Position numbers and translations under genes: made by a program. Source: Salipiger bermudensis (GTDB lineage Bacteria; Pseudomonadota; Alphaproteobacteria; Rhodobacterales; Rhodobacteraceae). From it: DNA of 64,000 bases. The stretch spans positions 372,001 through 436,000 of the forward strand of contig NZ_JAHVIA010000002.1 in the NCBI RefSeq assembly GCF_019801965.1, written 5' to 3'. Positions 8,312-16,462 of this stretch are shown in pieces. The first letter of the stretch is position 1; each line of letters begins with the position of its first letter. Below the pieces are notes generated by a model, which did not search any database, was not told the origin of the DNA, and worked only from the letters and a program-made list of their open reading frames with translations.

Positions 8312-8401
8312 TCAGAGCCCCCCAAGCCAGCCTGACGTCACCCCGAAAAGGAGCACGATCAGGAGAACATAGGCCACTTTCTGCAGGGCCGTGCCGGACA
8401 T
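8312..8401 (-). CDS. 29-residue membrane peptide upstream of xpaC
   Basis: Too short for routine gene callers. It starts at ATG 8401, six bases behind a GGAGG site on the minus strand, and encodes MSGTALQKVAYVLLIVLLF followed by GVTSGWLGGL. This is a single hydrophobic helix with a short polar N-terminus and a Gly/Trp C-terminus. Its TGA is one base away from the xpaC ATG, giving tight translational coupling. A good ribosome-binding site, coherent hydrophobicity and exact abutment make chance unlikely. Function is unknown; it may be a small partner of XpaC or of the membrane complex. Confidence 0.65.
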   Translation of the reverse strand: MSGTALQKVAYVLLIVLLFGVTSGWLGGL

Positions 8402-8485
8402 GCCGCCTCCAATATTTCCGCGGTTCCCGGAAAACTTAGGGGCAAAGAAGGCAACTTGCTAGGGGGGGCTTCGGCGGGGCTCCGC

Positions 8486-9352
8486 CTATGCGGCGCGTCC
8501 GAGCGGTTTGCGGTTCCACAGCAGGTCGGCTTCCAGCTCGAAGGCGTCGCGGCCGGCCTTCTTGCCCGATTTACGGGCGAATTCCTCGAAGGTCTGGCCA
8601 AGCGCGGTGATCCGGGTGCGATAGCGGCGGCGTGCGCGGTCGCGCTCGTCGGTGTCCCAGGCGGCCAGCAGGTCATCATTCTCGCGCCGCAGCAGCTTGA
8701 CGAATTTGACCACCGGCTTGTGCAGGCGCTCCATGCCGTCGGGGTCCTCGCCAAGCGCACGGATCAGGCCCATCACGGCGCCTTTCAGCGCCTCGCAATG
8801 GCGGGTGAGCTGGGTATCCCCGAGGGCGGCGATCTCGCAGATCATGCCCTCCAGCGTGGAGTCGATGCGGTCGAGGGCGACCTGGGTGTCGGGGCGCGGG
8901 CGGCGCGCGGTGGCCAGCGGCTCGGGCTCGCTGTCCTGGGCGCCCTTGTCGCGCATCGGGTCGATGCCGAAGGCGCCGATGCTGAGCAGCGTGCCGAGCA
9001 CACCGAAGGCGGCCGGGACCAGCAGACCGGTGAAGTGGTGGCCGGCGAGGATCAGCACCATGACGCCGATCAGCAGCGCGCCGATGATCTTGCGCGGCAG
9101 GCGCGGGGCGCGGGCCGCGGCGGCGGCCTCGTAGGCGTTTTGCAGCTTCTGACCGCGCCGGATCATGCGCAGGGCGGCGGCGAAGAGCACCAGTTCGAGA
9201 ACGGCGGTGAAGACCGAGGTCGCGGTGCCCTGGAACAGCAGCAGCACGATCGGGAAGGCGGCGAGGAACAACACGCTGAGACCGGAGTCGAGCGGTCCGA
9301 GCCCGTCATCCTTCTGTGTCGCGCGATGGGCTTCTGCGGTGTCGATCATCAT
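8486..9352 (-). CDS. XpaC-like membrane protein, divergent paralogue
   Basis: 288 residues with two N-terminal hydrophobic segments (about 25-60 and 85-130) and a soluble helical tail. It is not usually named, but the segment ARAPRLPRKI...GLLVPAAFG...IGAFGIDPMRDKG corresponds block by block to ARRPAIPRKI...GLVAPTLYG...LGAFGIDPLKSKG in the adjacent XpaC. I infer a tandem duplication followed by divergence. The second half is shorter and more basic than in XpaC. It shares strand and spacing with the telA-xpaC unit. Confidence 0.7.
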   Translation of the reverse strand: MMIDTAEAHRATQKDDGLGPLDSGLSVLFLAAFPIVLLLFQGTATSVFTAVLELVLFAAALRMIRRGQKLQNAYEAAAAARAPRLPRKIIGALLIGVMVLILAGHHFTGLLVPAAFGVLGTLLSIGAFGIDPMRDKGAQDSEPEPLATARRPRPDTQVALDRIDSTLEGMICEIAALGDTQLTRHCEALKGAVMGLIRALGEDPDGMERLHKPVVKFVKLLRRENDDLLAAWDTDERDRARRRYRTRITALGQTFEEFARKSGKKAGRDAFELEADLLWNRKPLGRAA

Positions 9353-9366
9353 CCGTCCTGCAGGTC

Positions 9367-9567
9367 TCAGAGAAGGAAACTGAGGGCGAAAATCATCACC
9401 CAGAGCGCCGCGAAGGAGAGCTTGGCCCCGGGGTTGCCGCTGCGCCGCAGGCGCCCGACCGCCTCGACCAGCGCGACGCGTGTATCATGCGCGACCATGC
9501 GCAGGTTGCCAAGCACCAGAAGGGTGCTCGCACAGAGAATCGCAAAGGCCAGGATCGTGGTCATCAT
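9367..9567 (-). CDS. Small two-helix membrane protein
   Basis: 66 residues: a hydrophobic segment at 4-22 (TTILAFAILCASTLLVLG), a charged loop containing LVEAVGRLRRSGNPG, and a second hydrophobic segment at about 48-66 ending FALSFLL. The predicted topology is a helical hairpin in the inner membrane. It is the most upstream gene of the minus-strand XpaC/TelA cluster, 14 bases before the XpaC paralogue. An AT-rich spacer (9568-9652) is the likely promoter region. No family was recognised. Confidence 0.65.
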   Translation of the reverse strand: MMTTILAFAILCASTLLVLGNLRMVAHDTRVALVEAVGRLRRSGNPGAKLSFAALWVMIFALSFLL

Positions 9568-9652
9568 GGCCTCATCATGGCGATCAAAATCGGCAGAATG
9601 TTGGCGCGAAACTGGAATTTAATAGAGTATTTTAGGACGAATTTTCATTAAC
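9568..9652 (-). promoter_or_regulatory. AT-rich spacer, probable promoter of the xpaC-telA cluster
   Basis: An AT-rich island (about 9611-9655) separates rluB from the small membrane protein, both on the minus strand. On that strand it contains -10-like hexamers TAAAAT and TATTAA; no strong -35 partner is visible. Position and composition suggest that the downstream cluster starts transcription here rather than depending on rluB. Confidence 0.35.
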
Positions 9653-10516
9653 TTACGTCTTTCCGCGCCGGGATTTGTCCGGAATTGGGCGCGCTTTGCG
9701 ACGACGGCTGGGCTCGGGGCGAGTAATTTTGGCGCCTTCTAGCCCTAGTTGATCCCTGACGATTCGACCGCGCAGTTCGACCACTTCCCCGACCTTCATC
9801 TGGCCCAGCTGGAACGGCCCGTAGGAGATTCGGATCAGCCGGTTCACGGTCAGGCCGATGTCACTCATGGCGCGGCGGATCTCGCGGTTCTTGCCCTCGC
9901 GCAGGCCCACGGTGAGCCAGGCGTTGGAGCCCTGCTGGCGGTCGATCTCGACCTGCATTGGCTGGAACCGCTGGCCGTCGACCGTGATGCCGTCGCGCAG
10001 CGGCTTGAGCATCTCCTCGGTGGGCTTGCCGTTGACCCGGACGCGGTAGCGCCGCAGCCAGCCGGTCGAGGGCAACTCGAGCTTGCGCTTGATGCCGCCA
10101 TCATTGGTGAGCAGCAGCAGCCCCTCGGAATTGAGGTCGAGTCGGCCCACGGTCATCACCCGGGGCAGATCCTCGGGCAGCTTGTCGAAGATGGTCTCGC
10201 GGCCCTGCTCGTCCTTGGTGGTGGTCACCAGCCCGGCGGGCTTGTGGTAGAGCCACATGCGCGGCGCCTCTGGCGCCTCGAGCGGCTTGCCGTCGACGGT
10301 GATCTTGTCCTTGCCGGTGACGTTGAGCGCCGGGCTGGCGATGGTCTCGCCGTTTACCGTGATGCGGCCCTCCTCGATCATCCGCTCGGCCTCGCGCCGG
10401 CTGGCGATGCCGGCACGCGACAGCACCTTGGCGATGCGGTCGCCGGGAGGCGTGTCGGTCGGGGACTTGTAGGGCGCTGAGGGGCGGGCAGGGGGCTTTT
10501 TCATGCGCCGAGCCAT
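9653..10516 (-). CDS. rluB: 23S rRNA pseudouridine synthase, RluB/RsuA family
   Basis: 287 residues. A basic N-terminal tail is followed by an S4 RNA-binding domain (RIAKVLSRAGIASRREAERM) and the RsuA/RluB catalytic domain with GRLDLNSEGLLLLTNDG, which contains the catalytic Asp. GLREGKNREIRRAM follows near the C-terminus, which ends in a basic tail. It would isomerise a uridine in helix 80/90 of 23S rRNA (position equivalent to E. coli U2605). The ATG at 10516 is used; an in-frame TTG 12 codons upstream is less likely. It is divergent from tadA with a short shared promoter region. Confidence 0.88.
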   Translation of the reverse strand: MARRMKKPPARPSAPYKSPTDTPPGDRIAKVLSRAGIASRREAERMIEEGRITVNGETIASPALNVTGKDKITVDGKPLEAPEAPRMWLYHKPAGLVTTTKDEQGRETIFDKLPEDLPRVMTVGRLDLNSEGLLLLTNDGGIKRKLELPSTGWLRRYRVRVNGKPTEEMLKPLRDGITVDGQRFQPMQVEIDRQQGSNAWLTVGLREGKNREIRRAMSDIGLTVNRLIRISYGPFQLGQMKVGEVVELRGRIVRDQLGLEGAKITRPEPSRRRKARPIPDKSRRGKT

Positions 10517-10582
10517 ACTGCAAAGCTCAGCCCGGGGGAAGCGTCTCGCCAAAGCGCCACGGCTCGGCTATCACCCGGCGCC

Positions 10583-11038
10583 ATGAGCTTTCGCAGTCAC
10601 ATGGAGCTGGCCCTTGCCGAGGCCCGCGCCGCCGCCGCCCGCGGCGAGGTGCCGGTGGGCGCGGTTATCGTGGCGCCCTCCGGCGCGGTGGTGGCCAGCG
10701 CCGGTAACCGCACCCGCGAGCTCGATGACCCCACGGCCCATGCCGAGATCCTCGCCCTGCGCGCCGCCTGCCGCGCCGCTGGCTCCGAGCGCCTGCCAGG
10801 GCATGATCTCTACGTCACGCTGGAGCCCTGCCCGATGTGCGCCGCGGCGCTCTCCTTCGCCCGCATCGCGCGGCTCTATTATGGCGCCGCCGATCCCAAG
10901 TCGGGCGGCGTCGATCACGGGGCGAGGGTCTACGCCCATGCCCAGTGCCACCACGCGCCCGAGGTCTATGACGGCATCTCCGCCGCGCCCTCGGAAGCGC
11001 TCCTGAAACGCTTCTTCGCGGAGCGCCGCACATGCTGA
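10583..11038 (+). CDS. tadA: tRNA-specific adenosine-34 deaminase
   Basis: 151 residues with the cytidine/deoxycytidylate deaminase fold. HAEI is the zinc His plus proton-shuttle Glu, and PCPMC gives the two zinc cysteines. GEVPVGAVIV is the typical substrate-pocket start. TadA converts A34 to inosine in tRNA-Arg(ACG), an essential wobble modification. The gene overlaps the following pseudouridine synthase by 7 bases. Confidence 0.93.
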   Translation: MSFRSHMELALAEARAAAARGEVPVGAVIVAPSGAVVASAGNRTRELDDPTAHAEILALRAACRAAGSERLPGHDLYVTLEPCPMCAAALSFARIARLYYGAADPKSGGVDHGARVYAHAQCHHAPEVYDGISAAPSEALLKRFFAERRTC

Positions 11039-11571
11039 TCCTGCTCAACAAGCCCTACGGCGTGCTGTCGCAATTCACCGACAAGGGCACCGCCGACACC
11101 CCGCGCGCGACGCTGTCGGACTATGTCGACGTGCCCAAGGTCTACCCGGCCGGCCGGCTCGACCGGGACAGCGAGGGGCTGCTGCTGCTCACCGATGACG
11201 GCCGGCTGCAGGCCCGCATCGCGCATCCGAAGTTCAGGAAGCCCAAGACCTATCTCGTGCAGGTCGAGGGTGATCCCTCGGAGGCCCAGATCGCGCAGCT
11301 GCGCCGCGGCGTGACGCTGAAGGACGGGCCCACCCGTCCGGCGCAGCTCCGCCGGCTGCCGCCGCCGGAGCTCTGGCCCCGCGTGCCGCCGGTGCGGTTC
11401 CGCAAGTCGGTGCCCGACGCCTGGCTCGAAGTGACGATCACCGAGGGCCGCAACCGACAGGTGCGCCGGATGACGGCCCATGTCGGGCTGCCCTGCCTGC
11501 GGCTGGTGCGCTGGTCGATCGGCGACTGGTCGGTCGAGGGGCTCGCGCCGGGGGAATGGCGCGTGGTCTGA
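11032..11571 (+). CDS. rluE: Pseudouridine synthase, RluE-like (RsuA family without S4 domain)
   Basis: 179 residues, with no S4 domain: the protein begins directly with LLNKPYGVLSQF. The catalytic motif is GRLDRDSEGLLLLTDDG, and the C-terminal signature is TEGRNRQVRRMTAHVGLP. Size and domain content match RluE (23S rRNA position 2457 in E. coli). It is translationally coupled to tadA by a 7-base overlap, so two RNA-modification enzymes are made together. Confidence 0.88.
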   Translation: MLILLNKPYGVLSQFTDKGTADTPRATLSDYVDVPKVYPAGRLDRDSEGLLLLTDDGRLQARIAHPKFRKPKTYLVQVEGDPSEAQIAQLRRGVTLKDGPTRPAQLRRLPPPELWPRVPPVRFRKSVPDAWLEVTITEGRNRQVRRMTAHVGLPCLRLVRWSIGDWSVEGLAPGEWRVV

Positions 11572-11620
11572 GCCGGGCGCGCTGCCATCCCGGCCACGAC
11601 GCGTCTTGGCACTGCCGGAC

Positions 11621-11752
11621 GCCTCCGGCGGGAGTATTTTTGACGAAGAGAAGCCAGGGGCGCTGCGCCTTCGTCTTCTCTGGTTTCGAAATACCTCGGG
11701 GGTGAATTGGCGCGCAGCGCCAAGAGGGGGCAGAGCCCCTTTCCTCGGATCT
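11621..11752 (+). repeat. Intergenic repeat copy A
   Basis: Reads from GCCTCCGGCGGGAGTATTTT, through GACGAAGAGAAG...CTTCTCT, AATACCTCGGGGGTGAATTGG and GGCGC-GCAGCGCC, to a GGGGGC-type hairpin. It starts 49 bases after the rluE stop, with its terminator-like end (GC-rich dyad then TATTTTT) closest to that gene. The same modules recur at 18020-18140, 35560-35683, 38167-38286 and, reduced, at 60029-60087. Confidence 0.85.
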
Positions 11753-11859
11753 GGCGTCCGTCACGAGAGCGCCCGGTCGATCAGCGCGGGGCTATTTGTG
11801 GACATATTATCTCCCGAAGCCGCTGGTCTTTCCCTGCTCCGCCCGTCAATGCTGCGCGC

Positions 11860-12762
11860 ATGGACTTCTGGATCGTCGTCACCGTCGCCGCCGCCTTCTT
11901 TCAGACTTTGCGCTTCATGCTGCACAAGGTGCTGAGCATGGGTGGCCTGAGCGCCACGGGCAGCACCTTCGCCCGCTTCGCCTACGCGCTGCCGGCGGCG
12001 CTGCTGTTCACCGGTGCCTATCTCGTCATCACCGGGCAGGGCTGGCCGGCACTGCCCGCGGCGTTCTGGGCCTATGCCTGGATGGGCGCGCTGGGGCAGA
12101 TCCTCGCTACCATCTGCGTCGTGGCGCTGTTCCGGCAGCGCAACTTCGCCGTCGGCATCACATTCAAGAAGACCGAGGTGATCCAGACCGCCATCGTCGG
12201 CTTCCTGATGCTGGGCGAGGCGATCTCGCTGGCCGGCTGGGGCGCGATCCTGATCGGGCTCGTGGGCGTGCTGCTGCTGTCGGACACGCCCGACATCACC
12301 GGCTCCTTCCTGCGCCGCATCGCCAACCGGGCGGTGGCGCTGGGGCTGGCTTCGGGCTTCTTCTTCGCCTTCTCCGCCGTCGGCTATCGCGGCGCCTCGC
12401 TCGAGATCGCCAGCAGCGACCCGATCCTGCGCGCCAGCGTCACGCTGAGCTGCGTGGTGCTGTCGCAATGCCTGGCAATGACGCTCTGGCTGCGGCTCTT
12501 CGAGCCGGGCCAGATCACCGCGGTCTGGCAGGCCCGAAAGGTGGCGCTCTGGCTCGGCCTCAGCTCGATGGCCGGTAGCCTCGCCTGGTTCACCGCCTAC
12601 ACGCTGCAGACCGCGGCCTACGTGCAGGCGCTGGGGCAGGTGGAGCTGATCTTCTCGCTGATCGCCTCGGTGCTGTTCTTCCGCGAGCACATCACCCGGC
12701 GCGAGCTCGCGGGCATCGGCTTCCTGACCCTGTCGATCATCGCGCTCGTCGTGGCGCTCTGA
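11860..12762 (+). CDS. DMT-superfamily (EamA) transporter
   Basis: 300 residues with ten predicted membrane helices arranged as two EamA halves. The first half contains FKKTEVIQTAIVGFLMLGE, and the second ends LIASVLFFREHITRRELAGIG, the usual EamA repeat ending. Such proteins export or import small metabolites; the substrate is unknown. The start ATG at 11860 follows the intergenic repeat. In-frame codons upstream run through the repeat and are not credible coding sequence. It converges with ruvB, leaving 7 bases between the stops. Confidence 0.85.
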   Translation: MDFWIVVTVAAAFFQTLRFMLHKVLSMGGLSATGSTFARFAYALPAALLFTGAYLVITGQGWPALPAAFWAYAWMGALGQILATICVVALFRQRNFAVGITFKKTEVIQTAIVGFLMLGEAISLAGWGAILIGLVGVLLLSDTPDITGSFLRRIANRAVALGLASGFFFAFSAVGYRGASLEIASSDPILRASVTLSCVVLSQCLAMTLWLRLFEPGQITAVWQARKVALWLGLSSMAGSLAWFTAYTLQTAAYVQALGQVELIFSLIASVLFFREHITRRELAGIGFLTLSIIALVVAL

Positions 12763-12769
12763 GGCGGGG

Positions 12770-13795
12770 CTAGTCGAACAGGGTCGACTGTCCGGGCGGC
12801 TGCGGCGCTGCGAGGCCGAGATGGGTCCAGGCGCGCTGCGCCAGCATCCGCCCGCGCGGGGTGCGCTGGATCAGCCCCTGTTGCAGCAGGTAGGGCTCGA
12901 TCACCTCCTCGATGGCGTCGCGGCTCTCCGACAGCGCCGCGGCGATGGTCTCGATGCCCACCGGGCCGCCGCCGTAATGCTCGGCGATGAGCCCGAGATA
13001 GCGGCGGTCGGCGCCGTCGAGCCCGAGCCCGTCGACGCCCAGCCGGGTGAGCGCGCCGTCGGCCAGCTCCCGCGTCACCACGCCATTGCCCTCGACCACG
13101 GCGAAATCCACCACCCGGCGCAGCAGCCGCCCGGCGATGCGCGGTGTGCCGCGGGCGCGGCGGGCGATCTCGCGCGCGCCGTCGGGCTCAGCCCGGACGC
13201 CGAGCTTCTCGGCGTTGCGGGTGACGATGCTGTTGAGCTCCTCGACGGTGTAGAACTGCAGCCGCGTCGGGATGCCGAAGCGGTCGCGCAGCGGCGTGGT
13301 CAGGAGGCCGAGCCGCGTGGTGGCGCCGACCAGCGTGAAGGGCTGCAGCTCGATGCGCACGGTGCGCGCCGCCGGGCCTTCGCCGATGACGAGGTCGAGC
13401 TCGTAATCCTCCATCGCCGGGTAGAGCACCTCTTCCACGGCGGCGTTGAGCCGGTGGATCTCGTCGATGAACAGAACGTCATTGCGCTCGAGATTGGTGA
13501 GGATCGCCGCGAGATCGCCCGCCTTGGCCAGCACCGGCCCCGAGGTCATGCGGAAGTTGACCCCCAGCTCGCGCGCCATGATCTGCGCCAGCGTGGTCTT
13601 GCCGAGGCCTGGAGGGCCGTGGAACAGCGTGTGATCCATCGCCTCGCCGCGGGTGCGGGCGGACTGGATGAAGACCCGCAGGTTGGCGCGTGCCTCCGCC
13701 TGCCCGACAAAATCGCCGAGCATCTGCGGCCGCAGCGCGCGGTCGCGATCCTCGGGCATCGGTTCCGGGCGCAGGGTGGGATCCGGGTCGGTCAT
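12770..13795 (-). CDS. ruvB: Holliday junction branch-migration helicase RuvB
   Basis: 341 residues, full length. AAA+ motifs: Walker [10 protein letters not shown], Walker B FIDEIHR, sensor GATTR and the [12 protein letters not shown] segment. The C-terminal winged-helix domain includes [13 protein letters not shown]. RuvB hexamers drive branch migration at Holliday junctions together with RuvA. Unusually, ruvB is separated from ruvA by an unrelated GIY-YIG gene (stop at 13798), only 2 bases from the ruvB start, so ruvB translation probably depends on the intruder. Confidence 0.97.
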   Translation of the reverse strand: MTDPDPTLRPEPMPEDRDRALRPQMLGDFVGQAEARANLRVFIQSARTRGEAMDHTLFHGPPGLGKTTLAQIMARELGVNFRMTSGPVLAKAGDLAAILTNLERNDVLFIDEIHRLNAAVEEVLYPAMEDYELDLVIGEGPAARTVRIELQPFTLVGATTRLGLLTTPLRDRFGIPTRLQFYTVEELNSIVTRNAEKLGVRAEPDGAREIARRARGTPRIAGRLLRRVVDFAVVEGNGVVTRELADGALTRLGVDGLGLDGADRRYLGLIAEHYGGGPVGIETIAAALSESRDAIEEVIEPYLLQQGLIQRTPRGRMLAQRAWTHLGLAAPQPPGQSTLFD

Positions 13796-13797
13796 GC

Positions 13798-14679
13798 TCA
13801 GTTTCCGTTCAGGCCGAAGCGAAGTGTGTCGAGCCTAAGCTTCCAGGTTGTCTCTGCGGCGATCACGTCTTGATCGGGGGCTGTCGGCGACACCAATTCG
13901 AGTATCGAAAAACGAAAACTCGCAGGGCTTCGCTTGGAAAGCCCGACGGTGATGCCGCGGTCTCGCGCGACGTGCTGTCGCCATCGGCCAAGAAGGTTTT
14001 CCAACCCGTACGCCGATCCGACATATCTTGCTCCGTCGTCCTCGTCCACGATGAGGTAAACGCCACGCCATGCTCTGAGTGTGAACTCCCAGTCTCTGGG
14101 GAGGGTCGAGAGCTCCGCGCTTGTCAGCGTGAGTTCCCGCCAATTGGGCATTGTGGGGGCAACGCGGCCTTCACGAGAAAACTCTAGCACCTCCAGCGGG
14201 GTCGTGTCTGCGCGCCGCAGATAATTGCGACCGCCCGGGTCACGACAGATCAAGCGCTTCTCATAGGTCGATGTCTGGGCAAGCGGGGTGAGCTGAAAAA
14301 GCGTCCGACCCGCCAGCTGCCGGGCCTTCTCCTTGACCGTGCTGCGATGTCCTTCAACGCGCTCGTTCATCTCTCGAAGGCGCGCGTCATGAAGCCAATC
14401 TTGTTCCGTCAATGTCGGTCCAACTTCGCGCTCGAAGAGGCCGAGGAACGTCGCCTCTCCGGGCAGGAGCGAAAGGAAGGACGCAAAGTAGCGGCGATTG
14501 CGGATGGTCGCTTCGGCAAGCTCACTATGTGTCGCCTGAAAGGCGTCGAAAAGGTCTGGGCGTTCCTCAACGAGTACAGCCAGAGCGCGGCGCGTGATCG
14601 GGTCGCTCGGTTTGTGAAGGCACAAGGCGACGTCGCGCTGTGGAATGTCATGGAGCCGCAGGATGTCTTGGAAAAACAC
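13798..14679 (-). CDS. GIY-YIG nuclease-family protein between ruvA and ruvB
   Basis: 293 residues. The first ~180 residues match no domain I can name. The C-terminal third carries a GIY-YIG domain: GVYLI at 206-210, YVG at 219-221, then [10 protein letters not shown] with the conserved Arg, and Glu276 in [10 protein letters not shown]. The protein ends with the GLNGN tail common in this stand-alone group. GTG 14679 is the first in-frame start after the ruvA stop (5 bases away). Hand counts give 35/60 and 33/60 G+C in two lines of this gene (14341-14400 and 14521-14580), against 42/60 in a ruvA line. This supports acquisition by transfer. The substrate is unknown; DNA cleavage is inferred from the fold. 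Confidence 0.82.
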   Translation of the reverse strand: MFFQDILRLHDIPQRDVALCLHKPSDPITRRALAVLVEERPDLFDAFQATHSELAEATIRNRRYFASFLSLLPGEATFLGLFEREVGPTLTEQDWLHDARLREMNERVEGHRSTVKEKARQLAGRTLFQLTPLAQTSTYEKRLICRDPGGRNYLRRADTTPLEVLEFSREGRVAPTMPNWRELTLTSAELSTLPRDWEFTLRAWRGVYLIVDEDDGARYVGSAYGLENLLGRWRQHVARDRGITVGLSKRSPASFRFSILELVSPTAPDQDVIAAETTWKLRLDTLRFGLNGN

Positions 14680-14684
14680 CGGCC

Positions 14685-15359
14685 TCAGCCCTTCGGCGCT
14701 AGCAGTTTCAGCGCCGCGCGGATCAGCTCGGCGGTGGTGGCCTCGGGCAGATCGCCCGCGGCCTGCGCCACGGCACCGGCGGCCTCGCCGGGGGCGTAGC
14801 CGAGATTGGAGAGGGCAGAGAGCGCCTCGGACTGGGCCGGGGCGGCAGCGGGCGCCGGGCGCGGGGCAGGGGCGCGCGGTGCGGCGGGGGCGGGCGTCGC
14901 GTCTTCGAGCACGTCGTCGCCGGGGCTTGCCACCGGGCCCGCGCCCATCGCCATCACCATCGGCGCCTTGTCCTTCAGCTCGTGGACCACGCGCTGCGCG
15001 GTCTTGGGGCCGATGCCCTTGGCGGCCTTGATCGCGGTGCCGTCGCCAAGCGCGATGGCGCGGCTGACGCCGTCGGGGCCGAGCGTGCCGAGGATGGCGA
15101 GAGACGCCTTCGCCCCCACGCCCTGCACCGTCATCAGCAGGCGGAACCACTCCTTCTCGACCAGCGTCGGGAAGCCGTAGAGCTGCAGCAGGTCCTCGCG
15201 CACCATGAGATCGGTATAAAGCGCCGCCGCCTCGCCGGGGCCGGGCAGGCCGGCGAGCACCCTGTCGGAGCAGTAGACCACGTAGCCGACGCCGCGCACG
15301 TCGATCAGCACGTGGTCCTCGCCCTTGTATTCGATGCGTCCTGCGATGCGCCCGATCAT
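14685..15359 (-). CDS. ruvA: Holliday junction DNA-binding protein RuvA
   Basis: 224 residues. It has an N-terminal OB-fold domain ([20 protein letters not shown]), two helix-hairpin-helix motifs in the middle ([16 protein letters not shown] and [15 protein letters not shown]), and a long Ala/Pro linker before the C-terminal RuvB-binding domain ([11 protein letters not shown]). The linker makes it slightly longer than the E. coli protein, as is common in this order. RuvA tetramers hold the four-way junction. Its ATG overlaps the ruvC stop by 4 bases. Confidence 0.96.
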   Translation of the reverse strand: MIGRIAGRIEYKGEDHVLIDVRGVGYVVYCSDRVLAGLPGPGEAAALYTDLMVREDLLQLYGFPTLVEKEWFRLLMTVQGVGAKASLAILGTLGPDGVSRAIALGDGTAIKAAKGIGPKTAQRVVHELKDKAPMVMAMGAGPVASPGDDVLEDATPAPAAPRAPAPRPAPAAAPAQSEALSALSNLGYAPGEAAGAVAQAAGDLPEATTAELIRAALKLLAPKG

Positions 15360-15847
15360 GCCCGTATCCTCGCCTGCTGCGGCCCGACGTGATGGGCGTG
15401 GCAGATCGCGATGGCCAGCGCGTCGGCGGCGTCGGGCCCGGCGATCTGCACGCCCGGGAGCTGCATCTTCACCATGTGGTCGATCTGGCGCTTGTCGGCA
15501 TGGCCGACCCCCACCACTGTCTTCTTGACCTTGTTGGGAGCGTATTCGCCCACCGGAAGGCCGAACTGCGCCGGCACCAGGAGCGCCACGCCACGCGCCT
15601 GTCCGAGCTTCAGCGTGCCGACCGCGTCCTTGTTGACGAATGTCTGCTCGACCGCCGCGATCTGCGGGGCGAAGCGGGTCAGCACCTCGGTGAGCTGGCG
15701 ATGCAGCGCGAGCAGACGGGTGGCGAGATCATCGCTTCCCTGCGATTCGCAGACCCCGTTCGCGACATGCCGGAGGCGGCTGCCTTCGGCGTCGATGATT
15801 CCCCATCCCAGCCGTCTCAGACCCGGATCGATGCCGAGAACCCTCAT
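15356..15847 (-). CDS. ruvC: Holliday junction resolvase RuvC
   Basis: 163 residues. It starts [16 protein letters not shown], with the first catalytic Asp in the IDPG motif. It also contains VEQTFVNKD (second acidic residue) and [16 protein letters not shown] (the last two acidic residues). RuvC cleaves Holliday junctions symmetrically as a dimer. It is the first gene of the ruvC-ruvA-(GIY-YIG)-ruvB unit. The ATG at 15847 is fixed by the conserved N-terminus; the frame stays open upstream without family similarity. Confidence 0.96.
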   Translation of the reverse strand: MRVLGIDPGLRRLGWGIIDAEGSRLRHVANGVCESQGSDDLATRLLALHRQLTEVLTRFAPQIAAVEQTFVNKDAVGTLKLGQARGVALLVPAQFGLPVGEYAPNKVKKTVVGVGHADKRQIDHMVKMQLPGVQIAGPDAADALAIAICHAHHVGPQQARIRA

Positions 15848-16171
15848 TCCTGCCCGCCTTTGTGTTGCCTGTTTGCCATCGAGTAGCACGAAACGCGAAC
15901 ATTCGCCAAGCAAGAAGCGCCGGAAGCGAGAAGACCGGCCTGCCCGATACAAGGGCGCGGGAGCCTGATTGCGACATCCCGAGATCCGCAAGCGACCGCG
16001 GAGCGCCGCGAAAATGAGCGGAATTGCAGGCCTTTAAGTTAATTTATGAGCTATTCGCAAAACGCATAAGGACCATGCATTTTCTGCGAGTTGTCCTCTC
16101 TTGGGCGCTTCACTAGATGCCTCGCATAGAAAACAGGCAAACTGAAAACATCAAGTCAAGGACACTGACCC
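15848..16171. other. Intergenic region between ruvC and the DUF1127 gene
   Basis: 324 bases between two divergent genes, noticeably AT-rich from about 16020 to 16090. It must hold the ruvC promoter and the DUF1127 promoter, for which a candidate is listed separately. No small gene with a convincing ribosome-binding site was seen. Confidence 0.5.
16091..16118 (+). promoter_or_regulatory. Candidate promoter of the DUF1127 gene
   Basis: TTGTCC, 16 bases, CTAGAT; or, read as an RpoH-type element, TTG followed 19 bases later by CTAGAT. It ends 54 bases before the ATG. A very similar TTG-N18-CTATAT pair precedes the candidate sRNA at 33661-33735. Confidence 0.35.
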
Positions 16172-16462
16172 ATGTCGGCATATGACTCCTTCCGCCAGAA
16201 CGCTGGTGCCGCCGGTATGGCCGGTCGCATCGGCACTGTCTTCCTCAACGGCTACGGCGCAGCGCCGGAGCGTGGCGCTTCGGTCTCCTACGAGATCGCA
16301 GCCTCGGTGAGCCGCTTCTTCGCGGCCGTCACCGACGCGATCATCGACTGGAACGACGCCCGCCTGACCCGCAAGAGCCTCGAGGCCCTCACTGATCGCG
16401 AACTCGACGATATCGGTCTGACCCGCGCAGACATCTATTCCGTCGCCCGCGGCAAATTCTGA
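16172..16462 (+). CDS. DUF1127-domain protein
   Basis: 96 residues. The C-terminal third, RKSLEALTDRELDDIGLTRAD, is the DUF1127/YjiS signature. The N-terminal two thirds are Ala/Gly-rich and family-variable. In Rhodobacter sphaeroides a DUF1127 protein (CcaF1) binds RNA and acts in sRNA maturation, and DUF1127 genes there carry stress sRNAs (CcsR) in their 3' regions. The two hairpins following this gene fit that picture. Start: ATG at 16172; the match to Shine-Dalgarno is weak (CAAGGACACTGACCC). Confidence 0.88.
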   Translation: MSAYDSFRQNAGAAGMAGRIGTVFLNGYGAAPERGASVSYEIAASVSRFFAAVTDAIIDWNDARLTRKSLEALTDRELDDIGLTRADIYSVARGKF

